Origin: Chitinophagaceae bacterium
Lineage (GTDB): Bacteria > Bacteroidota > Bacteroidia > Chitinophagales > Chitinophagaceae
Assembly: GCA_017882205.1 (NCBI GenBank)
Contig: JADGPY010000037.1
Location: 1 to 14,647, forward strand
Reading direction: 5' to 3'
Length of the DNA stretch: 14,647 bases
Shown here piece by piece: positions 1 to 8,299 of this stretch. The notes below the pieces were generated by a model. That model was not told the DNA's origin, did not search any database, and saw only the letters and a program-made list of their open reading frames with translations. The translations under genes and the position numbers were made by a program. Each line of letters opens with the position of its first letter. The stretch's first letter is position 1.

Positions 1-22
1 GGGATTAAATATTGTTAAAAAA

Positions 23-562
23 TTATTTCTTCCCGGGTGGATTTGTTTTAGGAGCAGCATCTTTTAAGCCCAGCTTCCTTTTAACAAGGCTACCAAGATC
101 GTCGGCTGGTGGCATTACAAGTAATGCTTCTCTTGGAAATACATAAGTATATCCATTTTCTTTAGCAACTTCCTGTATGGCAGCTTGCAGCTTTCTTTGA
201 ATAGGTAGAGATAATTCCTGCCTTTTTGCATCAAATTGCTGTTGGATCTTCTGTTCTGCACCGCTAAGTTCCTGAACTTCTGTTTGTAATTCCTTTCTTT
301 GAACTTCTTTCAAACTGTTGGATAATTTACCTGAATCCTGGTAGAATTTAGCCACTTTCTGATCAAATTCATCCTTTTTGATCTGAGCCTGTGTATATAA
401 AGCCTGTTGGTATTCATTTAGCTGGGTGTCAACTTTTGCTGCTTCCGGCATCAATGCAATAACCTCATCAGCACTTATATAACCAATCTTTTGCGCCTCC
501 GAAGTGCTGGATAATCCAACCAACCCCATAACGATTAACCCGAGTGTAACGAACTTTTTCAT
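23..562 (-). CDS. OmpH/Skp-family periplasmic chaperone (second copy)
   Basis: A 179-aa protein of the OmpH/Skp family, periplasmic holdases that bind unfolded outer-membrane proteins after export and keep them soluble until BamA inserts them. The first 23 residues form a signal peptide (MKK, a hydrophobic core, then SEA before Gln24). The mature start, Q-K-I-G-Y-I-S, is the first beta strand typical of the family. A long Gln/Lys/Glu-rich helical stretch at about residues 45-125 fits the tentacle-like coiled coil, and a short C-terminal strand region follows (YTYVFPREALLV). Length and order match the family. The tail is Lys/Pro-rich (PKTNPPGKK). It begins at ATG, 75 bp after the preceding OmpH gene, and is the last gene of the uppS-bamA-ompH-ompH run inside the window. 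The family call is firm; client specificity relative to its neighbour is unknown. Confidence 0.9.
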   Translation of the reverse strand: MKKFVTLGLIVMGLVGLSSTSEAQKIGYISADEVIALMPEAAKVDTQLNEYQQALYTQAQIKKDEFDQKVAKFYQDSGKLSNSLKEVQRKELQTEVQELSGAEQKIQQQFDAKRQELSLPIQRKLQAAIQEVAKENGYTYVFPREALLVMPPADDLGSLVKRKLGLKDAAPKTNPPGKK

Positions 563-637
563 TTTTGTTTGTGTGATTTTAGTTTATTAAGTACTTATTA
601 GTGGCTTTATAGCTGCATGCTACTCTTCTATTTACAT

Positions 638-1153
638 TTATTTAACACCCAGTTCTCTCAGCACATCATCGCTCTTATCCAATTTTGGGTCGGCAAAGAT
701 AACGGTAATTCCTTCACTTTTATCCAAAATAAAGTCATACAGTTTCGATATAGCCAATTTTTGTACTGCGTTGTAAACCCTATCTTGTATAGGTTTGATC
801 AACTCTTGTCTTTTTTTGAACAAGTCTCCCTCATAGCCGTATCTTTTTTTCTGAAGATCTTTTAATTCTTTCTCTTTGTTAAATAACTGGTCTTCTCTTT
901 TTTTCTTCAGATCATCGCTAAGCATTACTTGCTCAGCATCATAATCCTTATTCATTTTATCGAGTTCAGTTGACTTTCTATCGATTTCTTGTTGCCACTG
1001 TTCGCTGATCTGATCCAATTTTTGCTGAGCCGCTTTATACTCAGGCATTTTTTCAAGAATATATTTAGAATCAATCACAGCATATCGTTGTGCAAAACCA
1101 GAAAATAAGAATCCAGCAATAAATAAAGATGTTACTAAAAGCTTCTTTATCAT
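638..1153 (-). CDS. OmpH/Skp-family periplasmic chaperone (first copy)
   Basis: A 171-aa OmpH/Skp protein encoded 35 bp after bamA and before a second OmpH gene. A signal peptide covers about residues 1-21 (MIKKLL, hydrophobic core, GFA before Gln22). The mature start RYAVIDSKYIL is the usual family opening strand. Residues 40-125 are almost entirely charged and helical (Lys, Glu, Asp, Gln), as expected for the trimeric coiled-coil arms. The C-terminal strand region (KLYDFILDKSEGITVIFADP) is characteristic of Bacteroidota members. It should hold nascent outer-membrane proteins in the periplasm and pass them to BamA. It differs clearly in sequence from the neighbouring copy, so this looks like an old duplication. 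It starts at ATG (1153-1151), and the tight spacing to bamA suggests co-transcription. Confidence 0.92.
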   Translation of the reverse strand: MIKKLLVTSLFIAGFLFSGFAQRYAVIDSKYILEKMPEYKAAQQKLDQISEQWQQEIDRKSTELDKMNKDYDAEQVMLSDDLKKKREDQLFNKEKELKDLQKKRYGYEGDLFKKRQELIKPIQDRVYNAVQKLAISKLYDFILDKSEGITVIFADPKLDKSDDVLRELGVK

Positions 1154-1188
1154 GATAAGTATTTTATTGATTATTCGGGTTTTATTGA

Positions 1189-3930
1189 CTATTCAGGCTC
1201 TTGTCCTAGCATAAATGTGAATTTGGCAGCACTTTTAAGCGTAGAACCCGGTGTTACTCTGTCCAGCCCTATTCCATAATCAAAGCCAAGTAAGCCAAAC
1301 ATTGGAAGGAAAAAACGCGCTCCTACCCCTACTGACCGACGCAACTTGAAAGGATTATAATCCTGGATTGTATACCAGCCATTGGCAGCTTCAAAGAATG
1401 TCAACCCATAAATGGTGCTGCTTGCCGCAGTACTAAACGGATATCTCATCTCTAAAGTATATTTATTAAATATCGTGAAAAACTGGCTGGCACTGCTTAG
1501 GTCAGGATTAATCTTTGGATTTGAATTATCATACACCGGGTAGCCTCTATGTGCAATGATATCATAGCCCAGTAAGGCAAAATTGTTACTCAGGCCCGCA
1601 TCACCCAGTTGAAAACGTTCAAATGGTGAGATTTGGGTTTTTGTAGAATACCGTCCAAGAAAACCGTACTTCGCTGCTGCCTTCAATACAAACTGTTTAT
1701 TGTGATCTGCCCCATGTGCTGTTCCGATAGGAACAAACCATTCGGCATTAAAACGCTCCTTATGAAACTCCACAAATTTATATCGGGATGTGGCATCATC
1801 ATAGAATGATTTGTCATGAAACAATGAATAAGGCGGTGTTAGCTGTAAGCTTAAATTCATGTTCGAACCACTTGTAGGGAAAATAGGGTTAGGCCCCGCA
1901 GAACTCCTGGCAAGTGTAACTTTAATGCTGATGTTAGTAGAATTACCATTTGTCAGGCCTGGAAAAATATTGTAATTCTTTAATTGATATTGCTGAAGAT
2001 TCAAACTATAAATGAGGGAAAAATAATCATCAGGCCATTTTAATTGTTTACCTAATGAAATACTAAATCCAGTCGTTTTAATGTAGGAAGTATCCGCTGC
2101 TGTACTGGAATATAGGCCAGTAGTTGGATCATAAGCATTCGAATACTTAGTATCATAATAACTTACAGTAAATGAATTCCTCTTCTTTCCTCCAAGCCAG
2201 GGTTCAGTAAAGGAAAAATTATACGACCGGAAGGCTTTACCGTTGCTTTGCACACGCAAACTCAATTTCTGGCCATCGCCGGTAGGCAAAGGTGACCAGG
2301 AGCTTTTCTTAAAAATATTATTGATTGAAAAATTATTAAAAGTTATTCCAAGGGTTCCTGTTAAACCGATCCCACCTCCAAATCCGGCAGACAATTCCAG
2401 CTGATCTGATGATTTTTCTTCCAGTCCCCAGTTAATATCTACAGTACCATTGTCAGTATTTGGAACAATATTCGGATTTATTTTTTCCGGATTGAAAAAT
2501 CCCAATTGAGAAAGTTCCCGCTGGGTCCTGATTAGTTGCTCGCGGCTAAACTTCTCCCCAGGAATGGTACGCAACTCGCGCCTGATAACATAATCTTTCG
2601 TTTTATCATTGCCTGTGATCTCAACTTTTCCAATAGTTGCCTGAGGGCCTTCAACGATACGGATCTCGTGATCAATAGTATCTTGATACACAGCAGTTTC
2701 AACAGCTTCAATTCGGAAGAACAAATAGCCATCATCCATATAAAGACTGCTGATATCTCCCCCTTCCTGCGAAGGTTGCTTTCCTAATTTTTTATTAAGT
2801 GTTGCAATATTGTAAATGTCTCCTTTATGAATCCCAAGGAAGAAACTGAGCAATGAATCAGTGTACTTAGTGTTCCCACGCCATGCGATATTGCCAAAAT
2901 AATACTGATGGCCCTCGCTCAATTTAATGGCAACATCCATGTTACCTTTCTTATCTGTATATTGAGTATCAGCAACAATCACTGCATCCCTATAACCAAG
3001 TGAGTTATAATAATCAAGAATTTTTTCCTTATCCTCCTGGTATTTCTTTTCATTGAATTTTGCAGAACTCAATAACTTAAACCTGAAATAGGGATCAAGC
3101 ACTTCCTTTGTTTTTGAAGGAGATAGATAGCCGCTTTCTTTCAGGTACTTATTAAAACTTAGAGTATTATTTTTATCAGAATATACATTTTGATCCTTTG
3201 CCGGGTAAAGTGTTAATCTGCTCATTTCCTTTGTCCCTTTCATCTGTTTTTTAAGCTTTGGATCAGGAACATTGTCGTTACCCCCAAAAAATATCTCACT
3301 TACACGAACTTTATCTCCCTTACTGATGGTAAACGTAAGGAATACAGCATTTGTCTGTGTAGCATCCTTTTCCTGTTGCACAGTTACATCGATGTTCCTG
3401 AACCCTTTTTCAACATAGAATTTTTTGATGTTATCTATCGCAACCATTTTCATGTTCTCTGTAACAACCCGACCTTTTACCAGACCTACTTTTCCGTTCA
3501 AATCATCACCCTCCCCCTTTTTCACGCCTTTGAATTTGAAGCTGGATAACCGTGGTCTTTCTGTTATATTGATCTCAACGTATAGATCTCTCCCTACTAA
3601 CTTTGTAAAAAATATTTCGACATTAGAGATTAAATTTTGTTTCCACAAGTTTGTGATGGCTTTGCTAAATGCATCGGCCCCTGGTATCATAACCTTGTCA
3701 CCAACGGCAAGTGCAGAGATAGAAACAATCAGGTTCTGATCAAACGATTGAGTCCCAGTCACTTTAATTCCTGCAATGGTATATTCTTTTGGATTTTTTG
3801 CATTGAAGATCTGCTCGAGATCTACATTAACAGAAACTGGTGTGGTGTCTTGTAAGGCCTGTGCATTTACAGTAGTTTTGGTAAAAAGCGCAATGACAAC
3901 AAAGAAAAGCGTCATGTAAATCTTGTGCAT
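1189..3930 (-). CDS. bamA: Outer membrane protein assembly factor BamA
   Basis: BamA is the central Omp85 protein of the outer-membrane insertion machine: periplasmic POTRA domains receive unfolded barrels and a C-terminal 16-strand barrel inserts them. From the ATG at 3930 the protein is 913 aa. It opens with a good signal peptide (MHKIYMTLFFVVIALF to VNA before Gln). Five POTRA-like units cover roughly residues 50-505; the third is enlarged by a Lys-rich insertion near 220-300. The last POTRA carries the signature ITGNDKTKDYVIRREL. The barrel follows, with the loop-6 RGY motif (AHRGYPVYD). The frame stays open back to a TTG at 3966 (925 aa), but that adds a polar stretch before the signal peptide and overlaps the likely transcription start, so I prefer 3930. 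Neighbours are uppS upstream and two ompH genes downstream, the classic Bacteroidota order. Confidence 0.95.
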   Translation of the reverse strand: MHKIYMTLFFVVIALFTKTTVNAQALQDTTPVSVNVDLEQIFNAKNPKEYTIAGIKVTGTQSFDQNLIVSISALAVGDKVMIPGADAFSKAITNLWKQNLISNVEIFFTKLVGRDLYVEINITERPRLSSFKFKGVKKGEGDDLNGKVGLVKGRVVTENMKMVAIDNIKKFYVEKGFRNIDVTVQQEKDATQTNAVFLTFTISKGDKVRVSEIFFGGNDNVPDPKLKKQMKGTKEMSRLTLYPAKDQNVYSDKNNTLSFNKYLKESGYLSPSKTKEVLDPYFRFKLLSSAKFNEKKYQEDKEKILDYYNSLGYRDAVIVADTQYTDKKGNMDVAIKLSEGHQYYFGNIAWRGNTKYTDSLLSFFLGIHKGDIYNIATLNKKLGKQPSQEGGDISSLYMDDGYLFFRIEAVETAVYQDTIDHEIRIVEGPQATIGKVEITGNDKTKDYVIRRELRTIPGEKFSREQLIRTQRELSQLGFFNPEKINPNIVPNTDNGTVDINWGLEEKSSDQLELSAGFGGGIGLTGTLGITFNNFSINNIFKKSSWSPLPTGDGQKLSLRVQSNGKAFRSYNFSFTEPWLGGKKRNSFTVSYYDTKYSNAYDPTTGLYSSTAADTSYIKTTGFSISLGKQLKWPDDYFSLIYSLNLQQYQLKNYNIFPGLTNGNSTNISIKVTLARSSAGPNPIFPTSGSNMNLSLQLTPPYSLFHDKSFYDDATSRYKFVEFHKERFNAEWFVPIGTAHGADHNKQFVLKAAAKYGFLGRYSTKTQISPFERFQLGDAGLSNNFALLGYDIIAHRGYPVYDNSNPKINPDLSSASQFFTIFNKYTLEMRYPFSTAASSTIYGLTFFEAANGWYTIQDYNPFKLRRSVGVGARFFLPMFGLLGFDYGIGLDRVTPGSTLKSAAKFTFMLGQEPE

Positions 3931-3970
3931 CCAATCAATTTTAATCAGCCGGCAAGTTAGTTTCAATAAT

Positions 3971-4001
3971 TAAAAGTATTTGTTAAAACGGCAAACCAAA
4001 A
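3971..4001 (-). promoter_or_regulatory. Candidate bamA promoter (Bacteroidota -33/-7 type)
   Basis: On the minus strand TTTTGG (4001-3996) is followed after 18 bp by TACTTTTA (3978-3971), seven of eight matches to the Bacteroidota -7 consensus TAnnTTTG. A start a few bases below 3971 would leave about 30-35 nt of leader before the ATG at 3930 and would fall at or below the alternative TTG start at 3966. Judged by eye from the consensus only; AT-rich DNA gives chance matches. Confidence 0.4.
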
Positions 4002-4018
4002 CCCTCTTCAGAGTTCAT

Positions 4019-4036
4019 GTTCAATAAGTTCAATAA
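4019..4036. repeat. 9-bp perfect tandem repeat upstream of bamA
   Basis: GTTCAATAA occurs twice head to tail (4019-4027 and 4028-4036), preceded by the partial copy GTTCAT at 4013-4018. It lies in the uppS-bamA gap, about 18 bp upstream of the candidate -33 element. It could be a regulator binding site or a slippage product. No function can be read from the sequence. Confidence 0.6.
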
Positions 4037-4079
4037 GGATGATCCTGCATTAACACCAGGCTGAACCCTTGGGTTATAC

Positions 4080-4820
4080 TTATGCTATTTGCTCACTTGT
4101 TTTTCCAAATCTTCTTTCCCTGCCCTGATAATCAATAATGGCTTCATACAAATTTTCTTTCCTGAAATCGGGCCATAAGGTATCCGTAAAATACAATTCT
4201 GAATACGCTAACTGGAACAATAAAAAATTACTAATCCTGTACTCTCCACTGGTACGAATCATCAATTCAGGATCTGGGAATTTAGCAGTACACAGGTGCT
4301 GTTGAATTGTCTCCTGCGTTATCTCGTCAGGATCAATTTGATCCATTCGGACCTTTTGAGCAATCTTCCTCATTGCCTGCGTAAGTTCCCAACGGCTGCT
4401 ATAACTTAATGCCATAACAAGATTAAGCCCGGTGTTGGCGCTTGTTTCCCGGATGGCATCATCTAACTCTTTTTTTGCTGCTGCTGGTAATAGTTCCATA
4501 TTACCAATCACATGAAGCCTGATATTATTTTTATTTAGGGTAACAACTTCATGGCGTATTGTGTCTACCAATAACTCCATCAAACCGGTTACCTCATCTT
4601 CAGGACGGTCCCAATTCTCTGTACTAAATGCATATAAAGTAAGATAGCCAATACCTAATTCAGCACAACCCTCAACTATATTTCTAACGCTCTCAACGCC
4701 GTGAAAATGCCCAAATAACCTGTCCTCACCTTTATCCTTAGCCCATCTTCCATTTCCATCCATAATAATAGCAATATGATGTGGCAATTTTATTATATCA
4801 ATCTGATCTTTCAGGCTCAT
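4080..4820 (-). CDS. uppS: Isoprenyl transferase (undecaprenyl diphosphate synthase)
   Basis: A 246-aa cis-prenyltransferase that adds isopentenyl diphosphate units in cis to farnesyl diphosphate, making undecaprenyl diphosphate, the carrier lipid for peptidoglycan and surface polysaccharides. It acts at the cytoplasmic face of the inner membrane. The family motifs are intact: HHIAIIMDGNGRWAK at residues 14-28 with catalytic Asp21; YAFSTENW at 63-70; and RTSGEYRISNFLLFQLAYSE at 189-208, with Arg189, Arg195 and Glu208 as the expected diphosphate and magnesium ligands. Length is normal. It starts at ATG, 99 bp after the large T9SS cargo gene, with a perfect hairpin 19 nt upstream of the start. 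bamA follows 149 bp downstream. In other Bacteroidota this gene usually lies directly next to the porG/DUF6089 gene; here the cargo gene separates them. Confidence 0.96.
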   Translation of the reverse strand: MSLKDQIDIIKLPHHIAIIMDGNGRWAKDKGEDRLFGHFHGVESVRNIVEGCAELGIGYLTLYAFSTENWDRPEDEVTGLMELLVDTIRHEVVTLNKNNIRLHVIGNMELLPAAAKKELDDAIRETSANTGLNLVMALSYSSRWELTQAMRKIAQKVRMDQIDPDEITQETIQQHLCTAKFPDPELMIRTSGEYRISNFLLFQLAYSELYFTDTLWPDFRKENLYEAIIDYQGRERRFGKTSEQIA

Positions 4821-4839
4821 ACTATATGATTAAACATAG

Positions 4840-4862
4840 AAGTCAGGCTTTGGGCCTGACTT
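4840..4862 (-). promoter_or_regulatory. Perfect 9-bp stem-loop before uppS
   Basis: AAGTCAGGC (4840-4848) and GCCTGACTT (4854-4862) are perfect inverted copies around a 5-nt loop. The hairpin ends 19 nt before the uppS ATG. No U-run follows it on either strand, so it is not a standard intrinsic terminator. A possible -7 box, TACTTTTA (4876-4869 on the minus strand), sits just upstream and would start an mRNA about at the base of the stem, but no good -33 element accompanies it. It may be a 5'-end stem-loop of the uppS transcript or a processing site. Confidence 0.5.
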
Positions 4863-4919
4863 AGTCGGTAAAAGTATTAAAAATAAGTGAACATTGCAGT
4901 GTAAATTTACTGGCCGCAA

Positions 4920-7900
4920 TTACATTTTAACCAGTTTTATTTTAATCAAATCTTTGCCATCTGAGCCAATTACTAAGTATATCCCCGAAGGAAAGGAAGA
5001 AAGATTGACATTATTAGCCTTCTTCAATTGAGCTTCCAACTCACCATTTCCTCCATAAACTTTGATATCATTAAATTCAAACGGGAGGTTATTCTTCATA
5101 AATGCAAATACTCCTGATGATGGATTTGGATAGGCAATTAGTATTGGAAGATCAGCCTGCCCAGCAGAAGCGCATGCAGAGAGTGAGTGTAAATAGCCTT
5201 GTATCTCAGAAGTTTTTTTATGAATCCTGCACCCCGTTTCTGATTTCAATTCGATTATAGCGTTGGGAGACAGTAATGCGGGCAGATCCACAGTTTTAGT
5301 CCCGGTAAAACTATAGGATCTTGAACCATCATTGATTTGCCACATGTTATTGGAACTTGCAGTTGTTGCAGTTATTCGTGTGTGGCATTCCCCTGAAGAA
5401 GACACCACAACAGCAGTAAAATCTACATTATTACAATCACAGGGCTTTGCAAATAATTCTATATTGGAAATGTTTGCAAGACATAGATTGTATTCACGCA
5501 TTTTAGTAACCTGCCAAAAATGCCCCTGATTTGCATTGGGAACACTAATAAAGAATAAAGATGAATCAGAAGGTGATACAAAAATATTAACCAGTTGATT
5601 TTGATCATTTCTTATTGAAAATGCGTCTGCTATTTGAGAAGTGGAGAGGCAATTATTGAGAGGACAGGCATTGTTTACACTGAAAAACAATTTCCCGGTT
5701 CCGGCGGGAATATAGATATACTTAGGGAAACTCATAGTATCATCACGATAGCTTTCAACCTTATCTCCATAAAACGGGCCTTTTTTATAGAAAGTATTTC
5801 CTTTCGTATAAATGGTTAGGTCAGCAGAAGCCTGTAATTTTGATACAACGGAAATTTTGTAAATACCCATCGAAGGAACATCAATTTGTATTAAACCAGG
5901 ATTGCTGCCGGCGGATATTCTAACATCTTTGACAACCAGCAATGATTTATCATCTGCTTCAACAGATATATTAATGAAGCCATTTGGCATTCCGAAATGT
6001 GGGATGCAATTTAACGCTATAGAACCTGCTCCAGGGGCAAAAAAATAAAATTCACTTCTATTCGTATATTCATACCCGTTGGTATAGGCTATCCTGACAT
6101 GGATGCTATCCATAGGCTTTAAATTTGCCTCATCCATCTGTCCCACGATGGACAATGGATCTTCAAATTTATAATTTGCTACTGTGTTAAGATATTGAGT
6201 AATATCTGTAGAAAATGTTGCATTGATCTCATCCCCTGTGATCAAGGGCATGTTCCCATTTTCATAAATAGTTCCATTGATTACATTATAAAGTGTATGA
6301 ATGTTGTGTGAAGCAGGATATTTACTAACAATATCCTGGATAAGATAAAAGCTGTTCACAAGTTGAAGCCTGTTGATCCGCGCAAGGTATGTACAGAGGT
6401 TTCCAGCCTTTGAAGATTTACTTTCATAAGTCCCAGGAGTATTTATAAAATCATAATACAAAACAAGGTAATGTAGATATGCTTTCACTTCCTGCAATCT
6501 TGCAGGAACATTGGGATCCATATTTTGTTGATTGGCAGCAATAACCGCTTTATTTAATTCATCCAGGTATAAAGAGATCTTATATTTATTATCATTTATG
6601 AAGTTACCAGGGGTGGTAATTTTTTCGTCCCCGAAATATGCTAAAAGGCTCCTGATATGAACTCCGATCTCAGAGGGAAACATTGCATTAACAAATTCAT
6701 CCAATGTACTATCAACATCACTATTGTCTTGTAAATACCGATTCCCCGCAAATAAATATGGAAGAGAAGCAAATTTTGCAGGCGATGCTTCAATTATTAT
6801 CCCTTCTGCATTTTTTTCTTTTATACGTTTCCAGGTATTTTTAAATTCATTAAGAGAAAAAATAGGTGTTTCACCTGTCCATTGCGGAATATTGAGGTAA
6901 TGATATTCAGATACAGAAGGATGTAAGTTATACCATCGATTGAGCAAACCTCTGGCGCTTGTTTCAAATTGGAAAGCACCAGGAATAACCTGGACATCTA
7001 TTAGTGCATTAATTGCAATTGAAGTTGATGGAGTGTCCGCATGATCGGAATATGCATAACACTGAAATCGCTTTTCGGGAAAAGTAGCATGCATTTTCTG
7101 TGCAGAATAATTCGCCAGCAAAAACTGCTGATCACTTTGTTTAGGGTAAGGATTGCCATTATAGTTTCCGGTTGAACAATTATTGTTATCAGTGGAATTA
7201 CCCCAGTGTGCACCATCAGGCACTTCAATCCCAATGTTACTATTAGCAAAATGAAAGTTATGGTAGTAGTTGGCATAAAGAATAGGGTTCCCCGCAACAA
7301 GGTTCATAAAGGAACTATATTGAGTACTAATGGAAGATGCCCATAGATCTTTAGCGTCAGCATTATTAATGTCAGGTACAGACTGCATTCCCGGCAGCCG
7401 ACTCTGATCGTAGCAGGCCACATAACAAGGATTTGACTGAAGAGTATTTAAATAAAAAGGTGTAAGGATATCGCCACGATGGCCAGTGAATCGGTTAAAT
7501 CCATTCATATTATTGCGCCGCTGGTATTTTGCCCATTCATGACCATTTTTTCCAAAATAAATATCCCAGCCATAGGCATCATCATTATCCATTGCCCAGC
7601 GATTATGACCACCACTGATGTTCCAATTGTTATACTTCAGATTTCCGTGAACAAGTAAACCTATATTCTGAAACGGTGAGCTTAATGTTGGTATTTTTTC
7701 CCATATAGAACCTGGAAGATAAAATCTGAATCCGAGAGAATTTAGATATTTATAGACTCCAAAACATAATCCATTGTCTTGTGCTGCTGAAAATTTAATG
7801 CTGGTCAGGTTACCTTCTATCTTACAGGATTGATCTACTGTCAATGTAGAGTCATACAAAAAGATGATCCCGCTTTGCGGAACTGTAACACTATATTGTT

Positions 7901-8072
7901 GAATTACAAAAGTACTACCAGGAATGGCTTTTGTAAAAACATCCGCTACATCCTGTGCGGTGGATTTCAATAAATCGGATGAATTAGAAGGATAGTAAAC
8001 CACCTGTCCATCTGACGTTATTGCAAAACAACATAATAAGACGATTAAATAACGCCCTAATTGTAAAGTCAT
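4920..8072 (-). CDS. Secreted DUF4838-like glycoside-hydrolase-type protein with T9SS sorting domain
   Basis: A 1050-aa predicted exported protein. Residues 1-22 are a signal peptide (hydrophobic LIVLLCCFAI, then Gln23). Residues 24-140 resemble the alpha-glucuronidase-type N-terminal domain that precedes many glycosidase barrels, including AAQDNGLCFGVYKYLNSLGF and FYLPGSIWEKIP (117-128). Residues 145-470 look like a barrel of the DUF4838 type, ending in the characteristic GIIIEAS...LPYLFAGNRYL...DVDSTLDEFVNAMF block (424-465). A helical region and then beta-rich, Cys-containing domains run to about 970. The last ~75 residues are a type A T9SS sorting domain (IAYPNPSSGVF ... FPSGIYLV ... IKIKLVKM). 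The protein should cross the outer membrane by T9SS and be released or anchored at the surface, probably acting on a polysaccharide; substrate and catalytic residues cannot be read. It starts at ATG, 227 bp after the porG-like gene. Confidence 0.8.
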   Translation of the reverse strand: MTLQLGRYLIVLLCCFAITSDGQVVYYPSNSSDLLKSTAQDVADVFTKAIPGSTFVIQQYSVTVPQSGIIFLYDSTLTVDQSCKIEGNLTSIKFSAAQDNGLCFGVYKYLNSLGFRFYLPGSIWEKIPTLSSPFQNIGLLVHGNLKYNNWNISGGHNRWAMDNDDAYGWDIYFGKNGHEWAKYQRRNNMNGFNRFTGHRGDILTPFYLNTLQSNPCYVACYDQSRLPGMQSVPDINNADAKDLWASSISTQYSSFMNLVAGNPILYANYYHNFHFANSNIGIEVPDGAHWGNSTDNNNCSTGNYNGNPYPKQSDQQFLLANYSAQKMHATFPEKRFQCYAYSDHADTPSTSIAINALIDVQVIPGAFQFETSARGLLNRWYNLHPSVSEYHYLNIPQWTGETPIFSLNEFKNTWKRIKEKNAEGIIIEASPAKFASLPYLFAGNRYLQDNSDVDSTLDEFVNAMFPSEIGVHIRSLLAYFGDEKITTPGNFINDNKYKISLYLDELNKAVIAANQQNMDPNVPARLQEVKAYLHYLVLYYDFINTPGTYESKSSKAGNLCTYLARINRLQLVNSFYLIQDIVSKYPASHNIHTLYNVINGTIYENGNMPLITGDEINATFSTDITQYLNTVANYKFEDPLSIVGQMDEANLKPMDSIHVRIAYTNGYEYTNRSEFYFFAPGAGSIALNCIPHFGMPNGFINISVEADDKSLLVVKDVRISAGSNPGLIQIDVPSMGIYKISVVSKLQASADLTIYTKGNTFYKKGPFYGDKVESYRDDTMSFPKYIYIPAGTGKLFFSVNNACPLNNCLSTSQIADAFSIRNDQNQLVNIFVSPSDSSLFFISVPNANQGHFWQVTKMREYNLCLANISNIELFAKPCDCNNVDFTAVVVSSSGECHTRITATTASSNNMWQINDGSRSYSFTGTKTVDLPALLSPNAIIELKSETGCRIHKKTSEIQGYLHSLSACASAGQADLPILIAYPNPSSGVFAFMKNNLPFEFNDIKVYGGNGELEAQLKKANNVNLSSFPSGIYLVIGSDGKDLIKIKLVKM

Positions 8073-8193
8073 AGTTCAATTTTGAGATTGAGGTAACTAT
8101 GCCTTCCAATGGATGATGGAAAAAATTATGGACTGTTATTCCGAGAGGATAAATTGAACCTGGATAATGGGAATGCTTTAGATGGGGGAAGAG

Positions 8194-8224
8194 TAAATAT
8201 AGAATAAATAAAGGAATATGCAAA
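8194..8224 (-). promoter_or_regulatory. Candidate promoter of the T9SS cargo gene
   Basis: On the minus strand TTTG (8224-8221) is followed after exactly 19 bp by TATATTTA (8201-8194), seven of eight matches to TAnnTTTG. Start and spacing fit the Bacteroidota -33/-7 promoter pattern and imply a 5' leader of about 115 nt before the ATG at 8072. Two direct copies of TCGCAAC (8230-8236 and 8259-8265, plus-strand reading) sit just upstream of the -33 element and could be a regulator site. The rest of the 227-bp gap (8073-8299) shows no gene. Confidence 0.45.
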
Positions 8225-8299
8225 TTTTATCGCAACCTTTAGGAGGTGACCAAAAAGTTCGCAACGAATATAAGCCAAGCCTAAAGCCCTGGGTTATTA

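Noticed and set aside
4840..4862. Intrinsic terminator of the cargo gene
   Set aside because: The stem is perfect but no U-run follows on the minus strand, and it sits only 19 nt from the uppS start, so it is listed as a stem-loop of unknown role.
8241..8249. Perfect Shine-Dalgarno-like AGGAGGTGA on the plus strand
   Set aside because: No start codon follows at a suitable distance; the overlapping GTG frame stops after 12 codons. Bacteroidota also rely little on this motif. Probably chance.
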